From NCBI RefSeq assembly GCF_000497575.1, contig NZ_APJI01000006.1:270001-334000 (forward strand): DNA of 64,000 bases, written 5' to 3'. The notes beneath the pieces were generated by a model. The model worked only from the letters and a program-made list of their open reading frames with translations, searched no databases and had not been told where the DNA came from. The position numbers and the translations under genes were made by a program. Shown here in pieces: positions 1 to 13,172 of the stretch; the first letter of the stretch is position 1, and each line of letters opens with the position of its first letter. This stretch comes from Afipia sp. OHSU_II-C1 (GTDB lineage: Bacteria; Pseudomonadota; Alphaproteobacteria; Rhizobiales; Xanthobacteraceae).

Positions 1-54
1 TCCAGAAGACGAATGCTCGAAAGCTGACTGAAGAGACGCATGGCGCAATCAAAG

Positions 55-131
55 TGGTGGGCCTGGGAAGACTTGAACTTCCGACCTCACGCTTATCAAG
101 CGCGCGCTCTAACCAACTGAGCTACAAGCCC
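55..131 (-). tRNA. tRNA-Ile (GAT), rRNA-operon spacer
   Basis: Read on the minus strand this is a 77-nt cloverleaf that begins GGGCTTGTAGCTC and ends CCCACCA with an encoded CCA. The anticodon loop reads CTTGATAAG, giving anticodon GAT. It lies about 220 nt downstream of the 16S gene in the same direction, which is the usual place for tRNA-Ile in the 16S-23S spacer. tRNA-Ala and 23S would lie left of the window. Confidence 0.96.
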
Positions 132-1840
<1,709 letters not shown>

Positions 1841-1966
1841 GACTTGAAACTTTAAACCGGCTGATCACAACGTTTGACGAGGTCCCACCATTGTTAGCCG
1901 AAGCCAACATGCTGTCTGCGATTCACATCGCGAACAACGATGGTGTAACCTTTAAAACGTGTACCG

Positions 1967-2014
1967 CCGAAGTCTTTCGTCCGGTCCCAACCAACTGAAA
2001 AACCGAAGTCTTTC
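1967..2014. repeat. 12-bp direct repeat in the 16S leader
   Basis: CCGAAGTCTTTC occurs twice, at 1967-1978 and 2003-2014, exactly 36 bp apart, in the transcribed leader of the rRNA operon. It may reflect a repeated structural or processing element of the precursor. No function is shown. Confidence 0.6.
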
Positions 2015-2073
2015 AATCCGCCGAGACCCGCAAGGACTCCGCCGTCCACGTTTCTCTTTCTTCATCTTTACTT

Positions 2074-2082
2074 GTCAAACAG
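2074..2082 (-). promoter_or_regulatory. boxA-like antitermination element in the rRNA leader
   Basis: The minus strand reads GGGCTGTTTGACAAG about 240 nt upstream of 16S. The core TGTTTGACA resembles the boxA signal (TGCTCTTTAACA in E. coli) bound by NusB/NusE to prevent premature termination in rRNA operons. The assignment rests on this loose match and on position. The same bases could serve as a -35 element. Confidence 0.35.
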
Positions 2083-2283
2083 CCCGAAACCCGAGGGTTT
2101 CACTCGCCCATGGCTGGGCGAAAATCTCTGGTGTCTCTACTTAAAGAGACCTCGCAACCTATCCGACGCCGAATGACAACCGACAACTATCGGCTGTTTG
2201 TTCACTCGTCTAGGAGAGGAGCTTGACAGGCGCGGAAGCTTGCCTGGGCTGTGGGCCCCGGCGCCGCCGCGCTCAGTGGTCGG

Positions 2284-2313
2284 GTTATAGGCCCTGCCCT
2301 CAGAGCTTGTCAA
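2284..2313 (-). promoter_or_regulatory. rRNA operon promoter
   Basis: On the minus strand a consensus -35 TTGACA (2308-2313) is followed after 18 nt by TATAAC (2284-2289). This predicts a start near 2277 and a leader of about 435 nt before 16S. A second TTGACA lies a few bases further upstream. Position and near-consensus boxes fit the main promoter of the rRNA operon. Confidence 0.7.
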
Positions 2314-2767
2314 CGCCAATGTCAAAAAATCGTCGCAACGCACCCAAGAAAATCAAATCGCCAAGAAGTGCTGATTTATCAGGGCTTCGCGCCGTACTTG
2401 AGCCACATTCCTGCGACGTCCTGCACATGAAATGTGCCTCGGCCGGGCAAATACACGTATAGTTCGGCCCGTCCGGTTCGAAGATTCGGCGATGACTTCG
2501 GCGATGACTTGGGATCGTCGTCTGACTTGGGATGAAAAAACATCAGCGAGTTGCGCGGCATTGACGTCAGGCCTGTTTCGCCAGCACCTTGGCGCGCGAC
2601 AAAACGAGGGTGACGGCAACATAACCAGACGCTATTGGCTCGAAGCTTCTCTCTAGAGGGATACGAGCCTGAGAAGAGCGCACTGGCAGCTCGTTGAATG
2701 ACGGCTGAAGAAGACGAAGAATTTCGGCGAAGGCTTGCTACGAGAAGACTTGCGGGGGAAGGCAGTT
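2314..2767. other. intergenic region upstream of the rRNA promoter
   Basis: No gene is supported between the rRNA promoter and the M23 peptidase gene. Short reading frames here lack ribosome binding sites and recognisable sequence. One small tandem repeat (CGGCGATGACTT twice near 2490-2515) is visible. The region probably holds upstream activating DNA for the rRNA promoter and the promoter of the peptidase gene. Confidence 0.5.
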
Positions 2768-4798
2768 TTGAACCACGGGACGTCACGCGGGGGCAATTAC
2801 GGGCGTGCCGGGATCATTGATCTCGGTCACGAGCCGCCGCTGTCAGTTGATGGTTCGGAAGCCGCCGTTATCGACCGCCGCCGCGTTTCCGTGCAGTGGT
2901 TTAGCGGCACGATTCTCACCGGTCTGTGCGGCGCGGCTTTGATCGGCGGCGCCGTTTTCGCGTCGCTCGACGGCGAAATGACCTTCGCCAAGGTTCCCGA
3001 GCGCGTCGAAGGCGCGCTGCGCGGAGCATTCGGCGCCAGTGACAAGGGCGCCGTCGCCCGCAAGAGCGATCGCCTTCCGCCACCCAGCGATTCGGCCGCC
3101 GCCCGTCAGGTGATTCGCGTCTCGACGGTTGCCCGCGCCGGCACCCGCGACGTGATGCGGGTCCGGCCCTTCGTCCGTATCGCCGGCAACCTGTCGCTGA
3201 CCACCAGCGATCTGTCCGCCAAGGTTCCAGCCTTTAACGCCCAGCGCATGCTGACCGATGTCGGCTCCGCATCGCCCGCCGACGGCGACGATTCGCAAAA
3301 TCCCAATGCCGCTGAGCCGGATGCCGAAGTCTCATTCGTGACGCGCGACCTAGCCCAGGTGCTGCCCCGCGCCAAGATCGCGGCCAGCGTCGCGATCGAC
3401 GAGGTGCTGCTGCGGGTGCGCGACGCCTCGAGCTGGCGCGGCAACAGCGCCGTCAAATACGCCTCGAGCATGCCGACCGACCTGAAGATGGCCTACGCCG
3501 CGGAAGGCACACCGGATCCTTATGCCGGCTTCGAGACCCGGGTGGTTCCGGAAAACGTGACGCTGCTGCCGAAGACCAAGGATCAGATCACCGGTGGCAA
3601 TCCTTCCAGCGAAAAAATCCACATCGTCAAGAAAGGCGACACCGTCCAGTCGATTTTGCGCGACCTGGGCGCGAGCCCCGGCGAAGCCCTCGCCATCGCC
3701 AACAATCTCGGCGCGCGCGGCCGCGACGGCGGCCTGAGGGAAGGCCAGAAGCTGCGCATCATGATGGCGGGAACTGGTCCCGGACTTCAGCGTCAGCAGC
3801 CGGTTCGGGTGATCGTCGCCAACGAAACCGCCATCGAAGCCGTGGCCGCCCTTTCGGATCTCGGCAAATACGTCGCCGTCGATCCGCAGAGTTTCAATAC
3901 CGTCACCGAAACGGCGAACGCCAACGACGATGACGACGAGGATGATGGCACCGGCGTGCGGCTCTATCAGAGCATTTACGAGACAGCGCTGCGCAACAAG
4001 GTTCCGGCGACCGTCATCGAGGACATGATCCGCATTTACTCCTACGACGTCGACTTCCAGCGCAAGGTTCAGGCCGGAGATTCGTTCGAGGTGTTCTTCG
4101 CCGGCGAGGACGAGACGCCGGTCAACAACGAAAAGACGGAAGTTCTCTACGCCTCCCTCACCGTCGGCGGCGAAACCAAGAAATACTATCGCTTCCAGGC
4201 GCCGGACGATTCCATCGTCGACTACTACGACGAGACCGGAAAGAGCGCGAAGAAGTTCCTGGTCCGCAAGCCCGTCAGCAACGCGGTCATGCGCTCCGGC
4301 TTCGGCGGCCGTCGCCATCCGATCCTCGGCTATACCAAGATGCACACCGGCGTGGACTGGGCCGCGCCCTACGGCACGCCGATCTTCGCATCGGGCAACG
4401 GCGTAATCGAAAAGGCCGGATGGGAAGGCGGCTACGGCAAATATATCCGCGTCAAGCATCCGAACGGATACGAAACCGCCTACGGCCATATGACCGCCTT
4501 CGCCAAGGGCATGGAGCCCGGCAAGCGCGTGCGTCAGGGCCAAGTGATCGGCTTCGTCGGCTCGACCGGTCTCTCCACAGGCGCTCACGTCCACTATGAA
4601 ATTCTGGTCAACGGCCGCTTCGTCGACCCGATGCGCATCAAGCTGCCGCGCGGACGTTCGCTCGAGGGCCCGATGCTTGCCAGTTTCGAGGCGGAACGCG
4701 ACCGGCTCGACGGCCTGATCAGCAACCGGCCCGGCGGCAATCGGCCGCAGCCTCAAGCTGCGAAGGGCCAGAAAACCGCGCAGGCCAGCGACCGCTGA
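2768..4798 (+). CDS. M23 family peptidase with LysM-like domain
   Basis: This 676-residue envelope protein has a cytoplasmic N-terminus, one membrane segment at about residues 46-68, a long periplasmic linker, a LysM-like segment near 283-331 (KKGDTVQSIL) and a C-terminal LytM/M23 domain. Zinc ligands are visible as HTGVD near 525 and HVHYE near 605, so it is probably an active peptidoglycan endopeptidase. I chose the TTG start because a strong GGGGGAAGG site sits about 6 nt upstream. Another TTG 33 nt earlier is possible. The C-terminal tail is rich in Gly, Arg and Gln. It stands alone, with a 64-nt gap to the next gene. Confidence 0.9.
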   Translation: MNHGTSRGGNYGRAGIIDLGHEPPLSVDGSEAAVIDRRRVSVQWFSGTILTGLCGAALIGGAVFASLDGEMTFAKVPERVEGALRGAFGASDKGAVARKSDRLPPPSDSAAARQVIRVSTVARAGTRDVMRVRPFVRIAGNLSLTTSDLSAKVPAFNAQRMLTDVGSASPADGDDSQNPNAAEPDAEVSFVTRDLAQVLPRAKIAASVAIDEVLLRVRDASSWRGNSAVKYASSMPTDLKMAYAAEGTPDPYAGFETRVVPENVTLLPKTKDQITGGNPSSEKIHIVKKGDTVQSILRDLGASPGEALAIANNLGARGRDGGLREGQKLRIMMAGTGPGLQRQQPVRVIVANETAIEAVAALSDLGKYVAVDPQSFNTVTETANANDDDDEDDGTGVRLYQSIYETALRNKVPATVIEDMIRIYSYDVDFQRKVQAGDSFEVFFAGEDETPVNNEKTEVLYASLTVGGETKKYYRFQAPDDSIVDYYDETGKSAKKFLVRKPVSNAVMRSGFGGRRHPILGYTKMHTGVDWAAPYGTPIFASGNGVIEKAGWEGGYGKYIRVKHPNGYETAYGHMTAFAKGMEPGKRVRQGQVIGFVGSTGLSTGAHVHYEILVNGRFVDPMRIKLPRGRSLEGPMLASFEAERDRLDGLISNRPGGNRPQPQAAKGQKTAQASDR

Positions 4799-4862
4799 CC
4801 TTTTCCTGTCTTCCGATCCTCGAAACCGGCAGCGCGCCTGAAGTAGATGGGGCGCGAAACTT

Positions 4863-6410
4863 GTGTATGTTGCCGCTTTCAACAGCGGCACCGGCATCAA
4901 ATTGCGACCATCAATCTCCGTCTATGTCTTCGGCCTCATTTTCCTGACGGCTTGCGTGGTTTACTCGATCGGTATCGGCGTCCCGGTCTACTGGCACCCT
5001 GACGAAATCAGCAAGGCGTCCCAGCTTCAGAGCGGCAACTACAATTTCTATCACCCGCAGCTGATGCTGCGGCTCGCGACGCTGTTCAAGTCGCTGTTTC
5101 AGGCAGGCGATTCGACACGCGAGCTCGTCCTTTCCGGCAGGGTTGCCTCGGTCTTTGCGACTGCTGTGGCGGCGACCGCCCTTGGCGTCCTGATGGCGCG
5201 GCGCTTCGGATTGATTTTCGGCATCGTGACCGCAGTCCTGGTCGGGCTGACGCCCACCGTGTTCATTCATGCGCGCCATTTCAAGGAAGATGCCACGCTG
5301 CTGATGGGCACCGCGCTGACGATGCTCGCGTTGCAGTCCGTCGATATGAACGCCAGCCGGCGAAACATCATTCTCCTCGGTCTCGCTGCGGGGCTCGCAG
5401 CATCGTCCAAGTATGTCGGAATCATCATGCTCGCTCCGGCTATCGCCATGCTGATCGTAAAACGCGCGCGCTGGATCGATGCCGGATATTGTTTTGCGGC
5501 GGCCGTTCTCGTCTTTGCCGCGATCAACAGCCCCGGCCTGTTCGGCAGATCCAGCCTCAGCACCGGTCTCATGATGGAAATCAATCATGTCATGACCGGC
5601 CACAGCGGCATTCCGGGATCCCGGATCACGATGGACAATATCACGAATTTCTGGCGCAGCATGACGCCGGTGCTCGTCCTGCTCTGGATTGCGGGCATGG
5701 CGCTGCAACTGTGGCCGCTGAAGTCTCGCCCCGATCACGGGCGGCCGGCCGTACAGACCATCGACCGCATCATCCTTTTCACGCCATTGCTGCTGCTTGC
5801 CATGCTGCAACTCGCGACGTTCTCGTTGTTCCGCTACGTCCTGCCGGCTGTGGCGCTGGCTGTCGTGGCAGCCATCTGGACGGCCGCGTGGGTCATTCAC
5901 ACGACCGGAAATCGCGCCGCACGAATAGCTGTCATTGCCCTGCTCGTGCTGGCGGGCGGCGCCACATTGTGGACATTCAGGACGGCGGTTCTCCTCGTCG
6001 CCCATGACCCTCGTGCAAGGCTGAGCGCCTGGATTTCCAGCAACCTGCCGCCCGACGCAAAGATCGCGACTGAGTTCTACACCGGTCTGCCCACGGCGGA
6101 ACGCGTCCGGATCGACCCGACGATTCCAACGATGCCGCAGGAGGTGGCGACGTCATACGGCCATCTCGGCACGCACGGACTGCACAAGCTTTATGAGATG
6201 GGCATCACCCATATCGCTATTTCGAGCACGAATTACGGCCGCTTCTTTGAACAATCGCTTCCGGACGCCCTGATTCCGACAAAGCAGTTTTATGAAGACG
6301 TTTTTGCCCGGTTCAAACCGATCTACGAAAGCCGGATAACCAGCGATGTGCATCACATCGCGACGTCCGATCTCACCGTCTACGACATCCGGACGCAATC
6401 TTCGCGCTGA
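4863..6410 (+). CDS. GT-C fold membrane glycosyltransferase (family 39-like)
   Basis: This 515-residue polytopic protein has an N-terminal membrane segment followed by HPDE in the first periplasmic loop, the usual place of the catalytic acidic pair in ArnT/PMT-type enzymes using polyprenyl-phosphate sugars. About ten further hydrophobic segments follow, then a soluble C-terminal domain of about 140 residues. Sugar and acceptor cannot be predicted. The start appears to be GTG. It converges on clpB and shares the hairpin between them. Confidence 0.75.
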   Translation: MYVAAFNSGTGIKLRPSISVYVFGLIFLTACVVYSIGIGVPVYWHPDEISKASQLQSGNYNFYHPQLMLRLATLFKSLFQAGDSTRELVLSGRVASVFATAVAATALGVLMARRFGLIFGIVTAVLVGLTPTVFIHARHFKEDATLLMGTALTMLALQSVDMNASRRNIILLGLAAGLAASSKYVGIIMLAPAIAMLIVKRARWIDAGYCFAAAVLVFAAINSPGLFGRSSLSTGLMMEINHVMTGHSGIPGSRITMDNITNFWRSMTPVLVLLWIAGMALQLWPLKSRPDHGRPAVQTIDRIILFTPLLLLAMLQLATFSLFRYVLPAVALAVVAAIWTAAWVIHTTGNRAARIAVIALLVLAGGATLWTFRTAVLLVAHDPRARLSAWISSNLPPDAKIATEFYTGLPTAERVRIDPTIPTMPQEVATSYGHLGTHGLHKLYEMGITHIAISSTNYGRFFEQSLPDALIPTKQFYEDVFARFKPIYESRITSDVHHIATSDLTVYDIRTQSSR

Positions 6411-6415
6411 GGCGG

Positions 6416-6443
6416 AAAAAAAAGCCGGGCATATGGCCCGGCT
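6416..6443 (-). terminator. clpB rho-independent terminator
   Basis: A perfect 8-bp stem AGCCGGGC/GCCCGGCT with a 5-nt loop is followed, on the minus strand, by eight T residues. It sits right after the clpB stop codon. On the plus strand the same hairpin may also slow readthrough from the glycosyltransferase gene, but there it lacks a T run. Confidence 0.9.
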
Positions 6444-6450
6444 ATTTGCA

Positions 6451-9084
<2,634 letters not shown>

Positions 9085-9305
9085 TTCGGGTTTTCCCTCA
9101 GCCTGCTGTGTCCGCCCCGAAGGCACGGATCTTAGCATCTTCAATGGGGTTCCGCCTCCGGCATTGACGTTCCTCAACCCGTGGCGGGGACCGGCGTTGC
9201 ACCGGCCTAGGCGTCATGTGGGAACTGCGGCGCGCCCGCGAAAGAGGCAGGACTGAAAATTCGGCGAAAGTGGCGGGAAATGCCGAATCCGCTTAAGAAC
9301 CGGAA

Positions 9306-10085
9306 ATGACAAACACCGCCGCGACGCTCCAGAGCATCTATCGCTACCCTGTCAAAGGCCTGTCACCGGAACTGCTTGCGAAAACAGCCTTGCAGCCTGG
9401 CGAAACCCTGCCCGCCGACCGCCGTTACGCGATCGAGAACGGCCCGATCGGCTTCGACCCTGCCGATCCGAAATATTATCCGAAAATCCGGTTCCTGATG
9501 CTGATGCGGAACGAGCGCCTTGCCGGCCTTCAGACCCGGTTCGACGATGCGACCAATGTTCTAACGATCAGGCACAACAATGCTGAGGCCGCGCGCGGCG
9601 ATCTGGAAACACCCGAGGGCCGCGCCACCATCGAGACGTTCTTCGTGGAGAACTTCGCGCCCGAGTTGAAGGGGCCGCCGAAGGTCCTCGCGGCACCCGG
9701 CCACAGCTTCTCCGACGTCGCCGCCAAGGTGGTGTCCATCATCAATCTGGCCAGCGTGGCCGCCATTGAGACCATCGTCGGCCAGCCAGTTCATCCGCTG
9801 CGCTTTCGCGGCAATCTCTATGTCAGCGGCTGGCCCGCATGGCACGAGTTCGATTTGCTGGGGAAGGAACTGACAATCGGCGGCGCGCGGCTGAAAGTGA
9901 ACAAGCGGATCGTGCGCTGTGCCGCCGTCAATGTCGATCCGGTCACTGCCGAGCGCGACATGAATATTCCGCAGGCATTGATGCAGATGTTCGATCACGC
10001 CGATTGCGGCGTTTACGCCGAAGTGATCACCGGCGGCACGATTGCCGCCGGCGATACAATCACAGAACTCAGCTCGACGGCATGA
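9306..10085 (+). CDS. MOSC domain-containing protein
   Basis: This 259-residue protein has an N-terminal MOSC beta-barrel (IYRYPVKGLSPE at residues 11-22) followed by the MOSC domain proper, with RFRGNLYVSG near 167 and RCAAVNVDP near 203 containing the conserved Cys. MOSC proteins handle sulfur for molybdenum-cofactor enzymes or act as N-hydroxylated compound reductases. The substrate here is unknown. Its 3' end overlaps that of the convergent gene by 17 nt. Confidence 0.88.
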   Translation: MTNTAATLQSIYRYPVKGLSPELLAKTALQPGETLPADRRYAIENGPIGFDPADPKYYPKIRFLMLMRNERLAGLQTRFDDATNVLTIRHNNAEAARGDLETPEGRATIETFFVENFAPELKGPPKVLAAPGHSFSDVAAKVVSIINLASVAAIETIVGQPVHPLRFRGNLYVSGWPAWHEFDLLGKELTIGGARLKVNKRIVRCAAVNVDPVTAERDMNIPQALMQMFDHADCGVYAEVITGGTIAAGDTITELSSTA

Positions 10086-10683
10086 CGTAGGCGTAGACCC
10101 GCCCGCGCGAATAGGTGGCCTCGGCGACGCGGTGGCCATGGTTGCCGGAAATCACGATCGGGTTGCCCTTGGCATCGATGCCGCTGACGATCCCGACATG
10201 ACCGCCGCGGCGGCCGCGGGACATCACCGCGATGGCGCCGACCTGCGGGCCGGAGATGCGCTGGCCGTAGCCCGCGAACGAACGCGCCATATCGGAGCCG
10301 GTGCCTTTGTGGCCGGAACGCTCAAGAACCATGTTCATGAAGCGCGCGCACCAGAGGCTGGAGCGGCCCGTCGGATTTCCGCTGCCGATATAGCGCCGCG
10401 CTTCCGCGACAATGTTCGAGCCGCCGAAGCCGCCGAAGCCCTGCGACGTCGATGCTTCCGCAGTGGCTGCTGCTGCGGCGTAGCGGCCACGCCGTGCGTG
10501 ATGGCGATAACGGTGGCCATAATGCTTCCTGGCGTGATGCTTGGAATGGTGAGCGTGGTAGTGACGGCTTGCGCCGTGATGAGGCCTTGCCGAAGCCGGA
10601 GTTGCCAGTGCGACGATTGCCACCGAACACAGCGCCAGCGCGGCGCCTCGAAGTGGCAGGCGAAGTTTACGCGATAGAGTCAT
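10069..10683 (-). CDS. TIGR02594 family secreted protein with His-rich linker
   Basis: This 204-residue protein has a signal peptide ending near ATPASA (residues 27-32), then about 35 residues extremely rich in His, Arg and Tyr, and a C-terminal CHAP/NlpC-like domain. The domain has SLWCARFMN (likely nucleophile Cys) and GGHVGIVSG (likely His), consistent with a peptidoglycan amidase or peptidase. The His-rich linker could bind metal or the cell wall. Neither is shown. Confidence 0.8.
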   Translation of the reverse strand: MTLSRKLRLPLRGAALALCSVAIVALATPASARPHHGASRHYHAHHSKHHARKHYGHRYRHHARRGRYAAAAATAEASTSQGFGGFGGSNIVAEARRYIGSGNPTGRSSLWCARFMNMVLERSGHKGTGSDMARSFAGYGQRISGPQVGAIAVMSRGRRGGHVGIVSGIDAKGNPIVISGNHGHRVAEATYSRGRVYAYVMPSS

Positions 10684-10891
10684 CCATTAGTCCTCGTGAC
10701 ACCCCCTGTGCCCATCGTTCGCACGCGAACGACATACCGCAGCGCAAAAACCGGGTAGGTGTGACGAGAGCAAGACAGGAAAAGGCGCTCGCGGATTCAT
10801 TTCGCGGCGATAACAGGATCATTTCACGGCGAGAATGCGAACATACACGGCCACATTGGAGCCGCGAATGTTAAGGCGTGCCGGTCTCCCG

Positions 10892-10942
10892 AATCCGAAG
10901 TTCGCTACACTTCGCGGCATTCCCCGGAGCGAACTTCGGATT
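10892..10942 (-). repeat. 15-bp perfect inverted repeat after metW
   Basis: AATCCGAAGTTCGCT at 10892-10906 is the exact reverse complement of 10928-10942, separated by 21 nt. The right arm touches the metW stop codon. It would form a strong hairpin at the end of the metXW message. It lacks a T run, so it is either a non-classical terminator and mRNA stabiliser or a copy of an interspersed palindromic element. Confidence 0.7.
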
Positions 10943-11601
10943 TAGTCGCGGCGTTTGAGCAGAAACACGCCCTGCTCACCGAACATGTTCCAGAACCACC
11001 ATGGCGCGTTGAGCCGCAGCGGACGGCCATAAAGATCGAGCGCCACCGCGCGCTCCATCTTGACGTTGATCTCGTCGCACAACTGCACGAAGTCCTTGAT
11101 GGTGCAGAAATGGATGTTCGGCGTGTCGTACCAGGTCGCCGGAAGGTTGTCGGTGCGCGGCATCTGGCCCTTCACCAGCAACTGGAGCCGCATCTTCCAG
11201 TGGCCGAAATTCGGAAACGACACGATGGCGCTGCGCCCAATGCGCAGCAGATTCTCCAGCACCACGCGCGGCTGGCGCGTCGCCTGCAAGGTCTGCGACA
11301 GGATTACGTAATCGAACGAATCGTCCGGATAATTGATCAGGTCGGTGTCGGCGTCGCCCTGCACCACGGCGAGTCCCTTGGCGACGCAGCGGTTGACGCC
11401 CTCGCGCGACAGTTCGATGCCGCGTCCGTCAACACCACGCGTCTCCAGCAAGCGCAGCAGATCGCCCTCGCCGCAGCCGACGTCGAGCACTTTCGAGCCG
11501 GGTTCGACCATCTCCGCGACCAGCAAATGATCGGCGCGATAGCCGTTCTCGGTGACGGGAAGAACAGCGGTCGGACGGAAGGTTTGATCCTGGATTGTCA
11601 T
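10942..11601 (-). CDS. metW: methionine biosynthesis protein MetW
   Basis: This 219-residue class I SAM-methyltransferase-like protein has motif I VLDVGCGEGDLL near residues 38-49. In Proteobacteria MetW is almost always encoded beside metX and is needed for, or stimulates, homoserine O-acetyltransferase activity. That holds here: metX lies directly upstream with one base between the genes, so they form one transcript under the SAM-II riboswitch. Confidence 0.95.
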   Translation of the reverse strand: MTIQDQTFRPTAVLPVTENGYRADHLLVAEMVEPGSKVLDVGCGEGDLLRLLETRGVDGRGIELSREGVNRCVAKGLAVVQGDADTDLINYPDDSFDYVILSQTLQATRQPRVVLENLLRIGRSAIVSFPNFGHWKMRLQLLVKGQMPRTDNLPATWYDTPNIHFCTIKDFVQLCDEINVKMERAVALDLYGRPLRLNAPWWFWNMFGEQGVFLLKRRD

Positions 11602-11602
11602 G

Positions 11603-12802
11603 TTAGCGGCTCGCCGAGGTCAGGCCGTGCGCCGACGCAGCCGATTCCAGGAATGCGCGGGAAATCTCGATGAACTCGGGCACATCCAGCAGGAACGCAT
11701 CGTGTCCCCTGTCGGTCTCGATTTCCGCGAACGACACCCGCGCGCTGCCGGCGTTGAGAGCGTGAACGACGGCCCGCGCCTCCGAGGTCGGAAACAGCCA
11801 GTCGCTGGTGAACGAAACCACGCAGAACCGCGTGCGCGTGCCGCGCCAGGCTTCCGCCAACACACCGTCGTGATCGGCGGCGATGTCGAAATAGTCCATC
11901 GCGCGCGTCAGGTAGAGATAGCTGTTGGCGTCGAAGCGCTCCACGAACGACGAGCCCTGATGGCGCAGATAACTTTCGACCTCGAAATCCGCATCGAACG
12001 AGAACGTCGGCACTTCGCGGTCCTGCAGGCGCCGGCCGAACTTGCGATGCAGCGCCGCGTCGGACAGATACGTGATATGCGCGGCCATGCGTGCCACGCC
12101 GAGCCCGCGGTGCGGATGGGTGCCATCCTCGAAATAGCGTCCGCCGCGCCAGTCCGGATCGGCCATCACTGCCTGACGGCCAAGTTCGTGGAATGCGATG
12201 TTCTGCGCCGAATGCCGCGTGCTGCATGCCACCGCCAGCGCGGAGAACACGCGCTCGGGATAAGCCGTGGTCCACTGCAGCACCTGCATGCCGCCCATTG
12301 ACCCGCCGACAACGGCGAACAGTTTCTCGATGCCGAGATGGTCGAGCAGCATCGCCTGCGCGCGCACCATGTCGGGAATAGTGATGACCGGAAAATCCAG
12401 TCCCCACAGTTTGCCGGTCGCGGGATTGGTCGATGATGGCCCGGTGGAGCCCATGCAGCCGCCGACCACATTGGCGCACACGACGTAATAGCGGTCGGTA
12501 TCGATCGGCTTGCCGGGGCCGACCAGTGTCTGCCACCACCCTTGCTTGCCCGTGACCGGATGCACATTCGCGACATGCTGATCCCCGGTGAGCGCATGGC
12601 AGATAAGGATCGCATTGGAGCGATCCGCGTTGAGCTGGCCGTAAGCCTGATAGGCGATCTGGAACGGCGTGAGATCGATGCCGCAGTCCAGCCGCAGCGG
12701 CTTGTCCGCGCCGAACTGCGCGAGGAGCGATGACGGATGATCCGCCTCGTGCGCGCGCTCGGTGGACGGTGTGTCGCTCTTCAACGGTTTGACATTAACC
12801 AT
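11603..12802 (-). CDS. metX: homoserine O-acetyltransferase MetX
   Basis: This 399-residue alpha/beta-hydrolase catalyses acyl transfer to L-homoserine, the first committed step of methionine synthesis. The nucleophile elbow GGSMGG (near 157-162), the acid in TSDWLF and the catalytic His in [10 protein letters not shown] are all visible. The ATG start, with AGGAGG about 11 nt upstream, is preferred over a TTG 36 nt earlier. A SAM-II riboswitch and terminator precede it, so methionine sufficiency should shut it off. Confidence 0.96.
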   Translation of the reverse strand: MVNVKPLKSDTPSTERAHEADHPSSLLAQFGADKPLRLDCGIDLTPFQIAYQAYGQLNADRSNAILICHALTGDQHVANVHPVTGKQGWWQTLVGPGKPIDTDRYYVVCANVVGGCMGSTGPSSTNPATGKLWGLDFPVITIPDMVRAQAMLLDHLGIEKLFAVVGGSMGGMQVLQWTTAYPERVFSALAVACSTRHSAQNIAFHELGRQAVMADPDWRGGRYFEDGTHPHRGLGVARMAAHITYLSDAALHRKFGRRLQDREVPTFSFDADFEVESYLRHQGSSFVERFDANSYLYLTRAMDYFDIAADHDGVLAEAWRGTRTRFCVVSFTSDWLFPTSEARAVVHALNAGSARVSFAEIETDRGHDAFLLDVPEFIEISRAFLESAASAHGLTSASR

Positions 12803-12855
12803 TTTGCTACTGGCCTCCTCAGCAGGTCGCGAGACCAACGTCGGAAATCAGGCAC

Positions 12856-12888
12856 AAAAAACCCGGCCTGAAACGAGGTTCGGCCGGG
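12856..12888 (-). terminator. riboswitch-controlled terminator in the metX leader
   Basis: On the minus strand CCCGGCC and GGCCGGG form a 7-bp GC stem around a 13-nt loop, followed by six T residues. It lies between the SAM-II aptamer and metX. The GGCCGGG arm has the same sequence as the P2-forming end of the aptamer, so alternative pairing could couple SAM binding to termination. Confidence 0.85.
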
Positions 12889-12899
12889 ATCACTTACAT

Positions 12900-12960
12900 C
12901 CCCGGCCTGTTTAGCGAGTTGTTTAACGTGGCTGCAAGCCGGCCGGCTCAAATGACCACG
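12900..12960 (-). promoter_or_regulatory. SAM-II riboswitch
   Basis: On the minus strand the element starts CGTGGTCATTTGAG and contains GCTTGCAGCCACG, TTAAACAA, CGCTAAA and a GGCCGGGG end, all in the order of the SAM-II (metA) class. P1 forms from CGTGG with CCACG. The pseudoknot P2 forms from CCGGCC in the loop with GGCCGG at the 3' end. SAM-II is known from Alphaproteobacteria upstream of metX/metA and metC genes. The gene order here agrees. Confidence 0.92.
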
Positions 12961-12971
12961 GAATAGCTAAG

Positions 12972-13000
12972 TTACTAGTCACGAACAGCCTTTTCGTCAA
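12972..13000 (-). promoter_or_regulatory. promoter of metX-metW
   Basis: TTGACG (12995-13000) and TAGTAA (12972-12977) are spaced by 17 nt on the minus strand. The predicted start is a few bases before the SAM-II aptamer, so the whole riboswitch lies in the leader. Confidence 0.65.
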
Positions 13001-13172
13001 GCTGCACCGCGAAAACGCAGCCCCTCCCTGCGGCTGTGTGAGGCTGGAATTGCCAATGTTTTCTTTGCTTTCAGGCGCTCTCCTGCCTATCAATGCGCCC
13101 GACAAATCCCGTTTTCGATGAATTCCAGAAGGCCTTCGCGCCGCAAGCCGCGTTCGGACCCAAGTTGAACCG

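Noticed and set aside
3350-4900. 516-codon open frame on the minus strand opposite the M23 peptidase gene
   Set aside because: It mirrors a well-supported gene in GC-rich DNA, has no ribosome binding site and resembles no family.
9085-9180. heat-shock (RpoH) promoter before clpB
   Set aside because: CCCCATT is present but no CTTGAA-like -35 at 13-17 nt; the nearest TTGAGG is 22 nt away.
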